Source of the DNA: Sceloporus undulatus
Taxonomy: Eukaryota; Chordata; Lepidosauria; Squamata; Phrynosomatidae
Direction of reading: 5' to 3'
Length of the DNA stretch: 64,000 nt
NCBI RefSeq assembly: GCF_019175285.1
Contig: NC_056528.1
Coordinates: 50,615,068 to 50,679,067 of the forward strand
The position numbers and the translations under genes were made by a program. The notes beneath the pieces were generated by a model. That model did not search any database. It was given only the letters and a program-made list of their open reading frames with translations, and was not told the DNA's origin. This document shows, piece by piece, positions 9,748 through 64,000 of the stretch; within the stretch, counting starts at the first letter, position 1, and every line of letters starts with the position of its first letter.

Positions 9748-11363
9748 CTGTAGGGAGAGAGGAAGCACAGCCATTAGCATCAGTTTACTCTTGTACCAAT
9801 GCGTTGGGGTGGAATCCCATTGCTACACTGGCCATACACTAGTTCCCTCCTCCCATAAGCAGTTGCCCCAGCTGTCATCCTTGTGCGCTTAATCCACAGA
9901 CGCTCTGGAGATAAATGGCCTTAAGGATTGGGACTCCATGGTTGCACTGTGCAAGTATGTGGTTTGGTTTTTAGAATGGGACTTAAAAATCATGGAAGTC
10001 CAAGGATGTGGGTTGGTGAACCATCTTGAACCCAATTTGTGGAAGAGGAATGGAAGAACATCCAGTAGTGGATGAACTGTTGGGGTGTGGGAGATGAGTG
10101 TCATCATCATCATCACCACCATCACCACTGTCATCAACACCACTACCACCACTACTGTTGTCGTCATCATCATCATCATCCTACCCTGCCTTTCCTCCCA
10201 AATGGGGACTATCTGGCTGGAATCTTGTTGGATAGTCCCAGCAACTAAACCTATTGAATCAGTTGTTGAATGGTGTGCCAATGCATAGGTAAATCTCATT
10301 GAATCAATGGCTCTCATAGAGTCGGGACTCACAATAACAATATTTGTGTTCTAAAGAGTTTCTCTTCTTTGCTTCTCTAATACAACAGAATCAGAGAAAA
10401 CTATGCAGAAGAGGCCAGGGCCTGAGGAAGAGCGGCTGTTTGATGCCCACTTCATTACCATCATCATCACCAATGTATACAGCTCAAAAAACAGATAGAA
10501 ACCCAGCAGCAAAGAAATGCCAAGTCTCTAGCAACTGTGGACTCTTTCCCATTACACTGATATAACACTTTAATACCACTCTACCTGCTATGGAATCCTA
10601 GTTTGGTGAGGCACCAGAGGTCTCTGCCCGAGAATTATGAATCCCTCACTGAACTACAAATCCCAGGATTCTATAGGATAGTGACATTGATTTATTATAA
10701 CTGTCTAGTCTAGTGAAAGAGGCCTGAGAATCCCACTGCACTTGAAAAACACCCAGCACAGCAATGCAATGACCTTCCTGACTATCGACACAACACTTGT
10801 GGAAGTAGTATCTTGTGTGCCTTCCTCAAGCTCCCTGGCCCTCCTTTGCCTGCTTTAAAGAAATGCTTGGAGTGCGTTACCTTGGCGCTTAGACTGGAAT
10901 GGGGTTTTTCAAAGAGAGCCCAGACCTTGGGTTGCCACCGGACCCTCCAGCTGCTCCTACGCCCTGCCGCTTGGTCCAAGAGCGACTGGGTGTCCTCCTC
11001 ATCCCAGACCTTGCGCTCTTCCTCTTGCATCTCTGCCTTCCTCACTTTCTGCCAACAGCAGGGAGCCAGGAGGGCCTCTTGGATCCCCCAAAAGGCCAAC
11101 TCTTCCTCCAGGACCGATTTGCAGACCTCTTCGGGGCAATGGAGACGTTTGGTCCGGTAATAGTTCAAGACCTCGTCAAAGAAGTTGGCATTTCGGTCAA
11201 AGAAGAACTCTTTGAGGCGCGGGTTGTAGTCCAAGGAGGCACAAGCCTGGGGCTCTGTCAAGCGGCAGAGTCTGGTGCCAGGAAAGGCCTGAAGGGTCCT
11301 GGGGTAGGTCTCAAAGCGGACACCCCCGATGTTCAGGGTGATCTTCTCCTCCATGGGCTTCAT
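8929..11363 (-). CDS. Kv3/Shaw-like voltage-gated K+ channel subunit, copy 2 (two coding exons)
   Basis: This gene encodes a 433-residue channel subunit paralogous to the copy at 3058-5267, spliced 10881-11363 to 8929-9747 (intron 1133 bp, GT-AG, phase 0, same position as in the neighbour). T1 residues 8-105 keep HX5CX20CC (H75, C81, C102, C103). The S1-S2 loop carries a 9-residue tandem duplication (185-202) and a sequon at N203. S2 has FTFEF (E236) and S3 has D259. S4 reads R287, Y290, K293, K296, K299, E302, again with tyrosine at the second charge and glutamate at the sixth. The filter TVGYGD is at 369-374. Unlike copy 1 it keeps a PIP hinge (400-402), as in Kv2. The C-tail is about 30 residues and basic. 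The start was chosen because MKPMEEK aligns with MVESTEK of copy 1. A longer frame to 11405 reads through a polypyrimidine tract and acceptor and is unlikely to be used. A conducting channel is plausible; activity is not shown by sequence. Confidence 0.92.
9625..9678 (-). repeat. 27-bp in-frame tandem duplication in Kv-like copy 2
   Basis: Two 27-base units (9625-9651 and 9652-9678) differ at three positions and encode MRGTLHHYG and MRGILHQYA in the extracellular S1-S2 loop. Copy 1 of the channel lacks any equivalent. Confidence 0.9.
10102..10181. repeat. (CAT/CAC)n imperfect microsatellite
   Basis: Imperfect triplet repeat in the intron of Kv-like copy 2. Frames through it give runs of valine, threonine or isoleucine and are not coding. 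Confidence 0.9.
10557..10720. mobile_element. Inverted-repeat MITE fragment of the 'atcctgggatttgtagtt' type
   Basis: Contains cactttaataccactctacc, tgctatggaatcctagtttg and, in inverse order, ctacaaatcccaggattct. This is one of several copies of a common reptile MITE (see 11675, 24310, 52840, 58005). Its DNA transposon superfamily is not certain from sequence. Confidence 0.55.
10881..11363 (-). CDS. Kv-like copy 2, coding exon 1 (T1 domain)
   Basis: Residues 1-161. It begins shortly after an acceptor (CTTTCCAG, exon start 11385) that places an intron in the 5' UTR, and ends at donor AAG|GTAACG. The T1 signatures ITLNIGG, FFFDR and PCCW are present. Confidence 0.92.
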
Positions 11364-11464
11364 CTCCCAGGTTTCTTGCAGGAGGCTGGAAAGAGAAAAA
11401 GGCATGCAAAAGGCATTAGGACCTTACATATTCTGGAGACATTTATGGCACAGGTTAGGGTACG

Positions 11465-11522
11465 GCATCCATAGGGTCGCCATGAGTCGAGATCGACTCA
11501 AAGGCACTCAACAACAAAAAGG
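11465..11522 (+). mobile_element. BovB/Sauria 3' tail fragment
   Basis: Reads catagggtcgccatgagtcg and then gactcaaaggcactcaacaa, the shared BovB LINE and Sauria SINE 3' end. Only the tail remains. Confidence 0.7.
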
Positions 11523-11674
11523 GTACAAAGGTGTTCCTCAAATCAGGAAAACAGATCCTTCCATATCTGTTTTCCCTCTGTTTCCCACATTAACTGTACA
11601 GTTATTGATCTTCAGCCTCCCTGATTCTCATGTGGATTTATGGAAAGATGCTCTTGTGAGAGGTTTTACGTCAG

Positions 11675-11880
11675 GTGCATTCACATTATAGCACTGCTAT
11701 TGAACTTTGACTCGCCATAGACCCATCTAATGGGATCCTGCGATATGTAGTTTAGGTGAGAGTCCTTAGACTACTCAGCCAGGGAACTCTAATGCTTCAT
11801 GTAACTGCAAACCCCAGGATATAGATCCATGGTGGTTAAAGTGGAATAACAGTGCAACAATTGTGTAGTGCAAATGGGCT
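11675..11880. mobile_element. Inverted-repeat MITE fragment
   Basis: Starts ttcacattatagcactgcta and contains gatcctgcgatatgtagttt and later aaccccaggatatagatcc in inverse arrangement. Same family as at 10557 and 24310. Confidence 0.5.
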
Positions 11881-12034
11881 TTTAATCTTAATCTTATGCT
11901 TGTGTGTTTTGTAATGTTAATTTGTGTGTGTGTGCATTGAAAAAAGGAGGTGGCAAACAAAGGACAGCATCCGTTTTTTAGGTTGGAATAAATGACAGTC
12001 ACATTTACAACAGCAACAACAACAACAAATGTTT

Positions 12035-12203
12035 ATGCATCCATGGACTCTCAAATCCCATTAAATGCAGTGACATAGTAAAATGGTGTCCCTTATATAA
12101 AATGGCAAAATTGAGGTTTGCTTTCTGGAATGTAGACTGTATTTTAAAAAACCTTTAAGCCATGGATGCTTGAATCCATGGAGACGGAGGGATAACTGTA
12201 TCT
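12035..12203 (+). mobile_element. Tigger-like (TcMar) MITE, 5'-truncated
   Basis: Contains atggtgtcccttatataaaa, tggcaaaattgaggtttgc and the terminal phrase gagacggagggataactgta, as in the family also present at 17280, 21425, 52130 and 61979. No transposase is present. Confidence 0.7.
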
Positions 12204-12331
12204 GTAGTGCAAAGGGAAGGCAAGATTTTCAGAAGGGGTTTCATTGAACTAATCCAGCTCCCTCCCATCCTGAATGGCTTGGTGGGAAAGGCTCGAGGTG
12301 CAGAAGAAAGAAAGATCAACACTTGCATTTA

Positions 12332-12361
12332 AAACAAACAAACAAACAAACAAACAAACAC
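12332..12361. repeat. (CAAA)n microsatellite
   Basis: Seven caaa units; simple sequence. Confidence 0.9.
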
Positions 12362-12534
12362 AGCACAGTAAAACAAGCGATTCAGTCTAGCTGACAATTC
12401 CCCACTTTGCAACGACAATCCTAACTTTAGAAGCAGCCCAGAAAACATGCTGCGAAAACATTATTGCTTAAGTTGTGGCATATGTGAAACAAAAGAACCA
12501 GTCCTTCCAGGAGCCACAATGCCAAGCTCCTTAC

Positions 12535-12575
12535 CTGAATTCTTCTTGGTGAGCAAACAACCTGGTTTCCCAGAC
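12535..12575 (-). other. Candidate 5' UTR exon of Kv-like copy 2
   Basis: On the minus strand a strong acceptor (TTCTGTTTTTTGCAG) and a strong donor (CAG|GTAAGG) bracket 41 bases. With the donor at 12822 and the acceptor at 11385 this gives a leader of at least three noncoding pieces. It is supported only by splice-site sequence. Confidence 0.4.
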
Positions 12576-12821
12576 CTGCAAAAAACAGAAATGGCATTCA
12601 GAGTGAGACCCTCTTTTAAACTCCTGAGCCCATAAAGCAGCTCAGCATTGGCTTGAACATTGGCACGCCTCTGCTCTGGCAATCTGGGACCATTTTCTGC
12701 CTCTCTCCCTTTTGCTATCCCTTTCCCAAACATCGCCTTTTTGAATCCTCATGCCTGCCTGACTCTTCTAGAGTCCGCACAACCCATCATCCACTTGGGA
12801 AGCCCAGGGTTGGATCCTTAC

Positions 12822-13480
12822 CTTGGGTTTTGCAAGGCTGTTTGGTCAGCTCTGCTAGGCTAGAAGGAGAAGCCGCTGCTGGCAAGAGAGAAGGGGAGAA
12901 AGAAAGAGAGAGGAGAAACAGGATGTTCGGTGGCCAAAATCCAAGCCCATCGCTTGCGGATGCCAGAAAACAAAGCTAGCCTCTCAAACAGAAACGCCAC
13001 AGGAATGCTGGATCTGGATCCTTCCTTCCCTGGATTGTCAGATCAACAACATCTATTTTGGGGGGAACTGCATTTGGGCAGGACAGGGGGCACTGAACCA
13101 AAGCAGGGTCTGAACAGCATATTCTGTCCTTCTCTTTGTCCTGCTAACACCCTCAAAGGCCTGGTATGCTCTGGAAATGCATAGGATTCACATGTTCTTG
13201 GCAGAACGGAGCATTTTGGATTGCACAAAGAGATGGGAGGAAACAAACAAAGAAAGAAGAACTGAGCTTGCTTCATCTTTGGCAGCAGAAACAAACAAAC
13301 AAAACCCAAAATACCACCCTTTGCTCTTCTTCTTCTTTCTTGTCCATTGCAAGAATCCTCTCTGGGAACATTTTTGTTGCAATCACAACATTTTCTACGT
13401 TGGGAATCCAATGAAAAGAAGCCTTGTTCACCGCAGTTGTGAAATATGTTGATGTGGGTGGCTTTGTGTTTTGTGGGGGG
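12822..13480 (-). promoter_or_regulatory. 5' noncoding exon and promoter region of Kv-like copy 2
   Basis: A donor CAAG|GTAAGG ends at 12822. The block 12916-12982 (ggatgttcggtggcc, gccagaaaacaaagc) matches the upstream region of copy 1 at 6416-6482. A second, looser match (ttgctcttcttc, then gggaacattt) lies at 13320-13376 against 6579-6605. This marks the duplicated 5' end of the paralogue pair. The precise start of transcription is unknown. Confidence 0.5.
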
Positions 13481-14070
13481 TCATGTAACACAACTCTGGA
13501 CCTGTCACCCTTCCCAGAAAGAGCCAGCGTTGGCTGTCAGCGGTCAACAGGCTTTATTCCAATATGCGGCTGGACCTGTTTTTATCCAGGAGGGAAATAC
13601 AACGCGTTGTAAAGGGTTTTGTTTTTTTTTGGCACGATGGGCCATAATCAGAACAAGACGGGACCCAAAATTAACCCTCAACATGGACACATGTGAAAGG
13701 CTTTAGTTCACAAGTGACTCTGCTAGATGGCAGTTTGTCTCAGTTGCAGTTGTTGTCGATGGTGCCATTGCTGTTGTTGGTTTAATGGAAGCCGGTTGTC
13801 TGGATAATGCGGGACATAATAATTGGGGCAGGAAGGGAAGGAAGCTAGGAACGTCTTTCAGAAAATTTAAAGAGGGGGAAATTCACCTCCAGAAACCGCT
13901 TCCAAACTTTGGGAAGGGTGCAAATCCAGAAAAAGCTACAAGCCGCCCCACAAAAGAGTGAAACAAGTGGATGCAGAAGTGACAACAACCAGCAAAACCC
14001 TGAAACCCAAGGGCTCTTTTGGGAGAAATCCTGCTTCTTTGGACCACTTTGGAAGAGTCCTGGCTCATTT
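13480..14070. other. Intergenic, no gene seen
   Basis: No supported exon is visible. The part from about 13860 to the repeat at 14076 may be the remainder of the same dispersed element. Confidence 0.4.
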
Positions 14071-14075
14071 ATTTT

Positions 14076-14186
14076 TATTGGGGTTTTTGTGGGGTTTGGG
14101 GACTCTGTGGCCATGTTCTAGAAGAGTTTATTCCTGATGTTTTGCCAGCATCTGTGGATGGTATCTTCAGAGAAGGCTGGCCTGGG

Positions 14187-14190
<4 letters not shown>
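14076..14190 (-). mobile_element. Probable Penelope-like element 3' fragment (family A)
   Basis: Plus strand reads tctgtggccatgttctagaa, gagtttattcctgatg and ttttgccagcatctgtgg. On the minus strand this becomes a hammerhead-like core (CTGAAGA, a stem, then AAAA). The same family recurs at 15375, 50785, 51165 and 56340. Assignment to Penelope-like elements rests on the reported presence of hammerhead motifs in that group and is tentative. Confidence 0.5.

Positions 14191-14236
<46 letters not shown>
14190..14236. repeat. (AT)n microsatellite
   Basis: About 23 AT units, self-complementary and able to extrude as a cruciform. It follows directly on the repeat at 14076. Confidence 0.95.
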
Positions 14237-14241
<5 letters not shown>

Positions 14242-14579
14242 TTTGCATGAGCTTTAGTAGTTAATCATCTTCTACTTGAAATGCTGTGATGGAGTCCAAT
14301 ATTGTATTCTTCTTTTTGACTCAGCAGAGGGCACTCTCTTAAAGGATTTTGGGGCTGGGAATATTTCTGGACTTTGGACATCATACCAGTCACTGATGGC
14401 TACTTAAACATTGTGTTTGGAAAGGATTACGCAGCACTCACAAATGGAAAAGCAGTCTAATATGAGGATGAAGATGCTAGAGATGAGAAGCAGGGATGCA
14501 ACGATTTGTTCTGTCATCTGTAAACCAACCTTCCAACGTTTCACAGGTGAAAACTCCTACAATCCTAAATTGTCCCAAC

Positions 14580-14790
14580 AGAAAATCCATGTATGTTTCA
14601 TATACATCTTAGATGCAGAGCCTGAGGATAAAACGTACGCACAACAGTTTCAAAGTAATTTTGCGCATGAAGCAAAGTTGGTCTGCAATGAACCATCAGG
14701 AAGCCAAAGGCGTCTCTATCTCAGCCGGCCGTGAAAAGTGTCTTGGATTTTGGGAATATTCTAGATTTTGGAATTCCAGGTAAAGGAGAC
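14580..14790 (+). mobile_element. Tigger-like DNA transposon fragment
   Basis: Contains tttgcgcatgaagcaaagtt, ctctatctcagccggccgtg and the terminal ggagactcaacctgta. An antisense copy of the same family lies at 55680-55985. Transposase is absent. Confidence 0.6.
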
Positions 14791-14927
14791 TCAACCTGTA
14801 ATTCTATAAATTGTTGAATGGCTTTAAAAAACATAACCCCATTAAAAAACCCTGACATTTTTGTGTTGTTGTTTTTTTGTCCTGGTGTCAATAAACTGTA
14901 CTGTCAATATACTATACACAATATAAG

Positions 14928-14985
14928 TTGGAAATGACCTGAAGGCACACAACAACAGCAGCAGCAACAACGACAATCTACTTGC
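14928..14985 (+). mobile_element. Sauria SINE tail
   Basis: Reads gttggaaatgacctgaaggc followed by acaacaacagcagcag, the SINE 3' end with its triplet tail. The body is missing. Confidence 0.65.
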
Positions 14986-15374
14986 AAGGCCTCTTGAGTC
15001 CCAATGTTGAGGAAAAGGCCGGATAGGAATGAATTTGGAACTTGGAAACAATTAGCCGCCTTGAACTTTAAACAGATCCGTTTCTTGACATTGCAAAGGC
15101 CCATAAAACTCCTCTTTCCCTTTCCTTTTTCTCCACTTGTGGAAAGAGGAAGCGAAAGGGCCGACATGACTATCCTCTTGAAGGGTGTTTGGGTTGACTG
15201 TGCATGAAACGCCAATGCTGACAGCCCTGGACCTCCGCCAAACAGGATGCCGGCCAGACCTTTGCGCATGGCACAAAAGCATGGCCATCCGAGCAGAAGG
15301 GGCCTCGGCCGGGATCTTCCTTGCGCCAGTCCAGGGCCAGTCTGTGCCAACAGGGAAAGGGGTGAAGCCCAGAG

Positions 15375-15590
15375 GTGGCACGGCTTTGTTGTGGGTTTGG
15401 GGGCCTCTGTGGCCTTGTTCTGGAAGGGTCTGTTCCTGATGTTTCACCTGCATCTGTGGCTCTGGCATCTTCAGAGAATGCACTCCACAGAGAAACGTCA
15501 GGAAGAAACTCTTCCAGAGCATGGCCACAGAGGCCCCCAAACCCACAAAAACCATGGCTGCTAGCCATGAAAGCCTTTGACTTCTGAGGT
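15375..15590. mobile_element. Inverted pair of Penelope-like family A fragments
   Basis: Two copies face each other: gggcctctgtggccttgttc on the left and gagcatggccacagaggccc on the right, with a shared core at catcttcagagaatgc. Arms are about 80 bases. The right copy keeps gagaaacgtcagg. Confidence 0.55.
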
Positions 15591-15662
15591 GGCAGCTCTT
15601 GGGAGACCTTGGTAGAGGAATTCAAGACTGGTGCAAGGGAAAGTGAGAGCGAGATCCTGCAA

Positions 15663-15880
15663 AGCATACAATCCTATCGAGTTGGAAGAGACCCCCAGAA
15701 GGGCCCTGATCCAGTCCAAGCCCCTTCCTCTTCTGCCATGCAGGAACTCTCCCTGGGAGAGATGGCTATCCAGCCTCTGCTGAAAGGCCTCCAGGGAAGG
15801 AGATGCCATGATTCCCCAAGGAGTGTCTTCTACTGTCAAACAGCCCTTGCTCTCAGGAAGGTCCTCCAGCTTGCCTCCAT
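15663..15880 (-). mobile_element. CR1 LINE 3' end fragment
   Basis: Antisense CR1: tcgagttggaagagaccccc, then ctgccatgcaggaactctcc and ttccccaaggagtgtcttct. About 220 bp, 5'-truncated. Confidence 0.8.
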
Positions 15881-16723
15881 GGCTCCATTGTCTCCTATTC
15901 TCTGGGGCAGCAGAAAAGAAGCTTGCTCCCTCCTCTCTCTGTGTGGCAGCCCTTCAACTACTTCCTCAGATGCATTTGGGCTTCTCTCTTTTGCAATGGG
16001 AAAGAAAGGTCAGGAAGGCCTGCTTTTGGTGATCCCATCATCATCCATCCCCTGCTGCTGGCAGCCAAGGCCATCCCACTTCTGGGGCAGCCTGACTCCC
16101 GCAAGCCCTGCCCCAACTCCAACTCCCAGGCTGCCTTGCGCGCCAGAGGGGGAGGGAAGGGGCGTGTCCTTCCCGACCAGCTGTTTGCAGCCTCGCCTCT
16201 GGAATGGTTTTCGGGAGGCGACGTCACTCGCGGCGGTTCTGCTGGCTGGGCTTTAACCCTTCCTTGGCCGAGGGAGGGAGGGCTGCCCCTGACCCGGGGG
16301 TGCCCTGAAGACCCCGCCGGAGGAGGCCTGGAGCAAGGGCCCCTGTCTCCCGCTCTGAGGAGAGGCCTCCCGGGGAGGGGAGCAGGGCAGCTCCTCCGCT
16401 GGGCCTGGGCCTCTTTCCTCTTGGCGGAGCTCTCCGGGGCCTGAGCCGCCCGGACTCCAAAGCAGTCTTGCCAAGGAGCCGGGAAGACCATTCCCCGAAC
16501 TCACCAACCATCTCTCCCCAAAGACTTCGGTCAGCTCTCCAAGTCCCCGTCGTTGAAACCAAGCCGGGTCTGAAGGAGAGGGAGGCGGAGGAGGGGCCTT
16601 AGTTCCCGGGGAGCAGAGAGAGCGAGAGCCAGCCGAGGGCTCCTCCTCCTCCTCCTCCTCTTGGAGGCGGCTTGGCGATGCGGCCGGGGCCGGCCAGCTA
16701 GCCAGAGCAAGCCTTCCGGGGCC

Positions 16724-63206
<46,483 letters not shown>

Positions 63207-63374
63207 GTGAGTAGCAAAGTGGAGTAATAAGTTGAAACAGACTGCAATTGGATAGGATGAGCAACAACTGCAGGGAGACTAGAAACTGCATTTTCCTTCA
63301 GTCCCAAATTCTTAGCCTTGCAGGGACTTAAAACGCCAGTCGCCTGTTTAGAAATTTAGGTGCCAAATAAAAAA

Positions 63375-63610
63375 AAAAAGCCCTGTTTGTTTATTAAGCC
63401 TTTTTGGCCTCCCTGATTTATTTTAGCTGCTCTGCTCAGGGTTTTTGAACCTTTTGACTGTTCCGGACCTGTTTTAACTCGTTAATTGGTTTAAGATTGT
63501 TTTAGTCTTTCATGCTTTAAATTATTAGCCCTGATGTTACCTGCATGCAGCCCTTAATAGCTTTAGATGTGGGGCAGGATAGAAACGTTTGGATGAATAA
63601 ATATAAGCTC
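63375..63610 (+). mobile_element. L2/CR1-type LINE 3' end
   Basis: tgattggt-poor, T-rich 3' UTR-like sequence (ctgttccggacctgttttaa) ending in gatgtggggcaggatagaaa and gaataaatataa. Confidence 0.5.
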
Positions 63611-63869
63611 TTTCAAGGAAAGGCAGAAGATCAGACAAAGAGATGCTCAGTGGCTTTTTCTGCCAGGGATTTCCTCTTCGTAGAAGATGCCGCTGGCACT
63701 TGGCCACAAGCGGTTACATGTATTTCAAGAGCTTATTCGTCTTCCCATGAGCCGGTCCTCAAGAGAGAGGTCAAGTAACACAGCAAGGACTGTCTGCCTC
63801 ATTTCTCCACCAACATTTCCTTCCCTTGCATCCAAGGGATTGCCTTTCAACATCATGCTCTGTAGCAAG

Positions 63870-64000
63870 GGATCCCAACCTTTGCTCCTTCATTTGTTTT
63901 CGACTTCAGATCCCAGACATCCTACCCAACTTGGCCAACAGTTGGGCATTATAGGAGATGATGTTCAGAACATCTGGAGGACCAAAAGTTGGCCTTTCAA
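63870..64000. mobile_element. hAT-like palindromic MITE
   Basis: ggatcccaacctttgctcct on the left, atgttcagaacatctggagg and accaaaagttggcc on the right; inverted halves. It may extend past the window edge. Confidence 0.6.

Noticed and set aside
3058-11363. Calling the channels KCNC1, KCNG or KCNV orthologues
   Set aside because: T1 and membrane segments are Kv3-like, but S4, S6 and the short C-tail differ from every named member I know, so no symbol is given.
11363-11405. Upstream start of Kv-like copy 2 at 11405
   Set aside because: The extra 14 codons read through a polypyrimidine tract and AG acceptor, and copy 1 aligns with the start at 11363.

Overview
The window is nuclear DNA from a squamate reptile, most likely an iguanian-type lizard. 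The evidence is vertebrate intron-exon structure together with about twenty Sauria SINEs, BovB LINE 3' ends, CR1 and L2-like tails, a 5S-rRNA-headed SINE and SPIN-like hAT elements. Species assignment is inference. Two 10-base N runs (23557-23566, 50911-50920) show it comes from a draft assembly.

Layout. Positions 1-1430 hold a microsatellite, a possible small minus-strand transcript (CpG-rich 5' exon near 1038-1200, terminal exon near 150-350) and a 62-bp minisatellite. Positions 2900-13500 hold two tandem, minus-strand, two-coding-exon genes for Kv3/Shaw-like voltage-gated potassium channel subunits (426 and 433 residues). They are clearly paralogous, and their 5' leader and promoter sequence is duplicated too. 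Both keep the T1 zinc motif HX5CX20CC and the filter TVGYGD, but both have lost one S4 arginine (tyrosine there) and have glutamate at the inner end of S4. One has also lost the S6 PVP hinge.

From a CpG-island promoter near 16.1-17.0 kb, OPHN1 (oligophrenin-1) runs on the plus strand to the right edge. Twenty-one coding exons (16724-63206) encode 770 residues: BAR, PH, RhoGAP and a proline-rich tail. Only the final short C-terminal part lies outside the window. All exons join in frame; one intron (after exon 13) uses a GC donor. The gene is compact, about 47 kb for this part, against several hundred kb in human.

The introns are filled with Sauria SINEs, CR1/L2/BovB fragments, Tigger/pogo-, hAT- and Harbinger-like MITEs, fragments of a probable Penelope-like family with hammerhead-like cores, several large palindromes, and a 320-bp polypyrimidine tract. 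I see no RNA gene, CRISPR array or operon-like arrangement. The channel pair and OPHN1 are divergently transcribed, with about 3 kb between their 5' regions. I have no evidence that they cooperate; OPHN1 is a synaptic Rho-GAP and Kv3-type channels shape spikes, so shared neuronal expression is only a guess.
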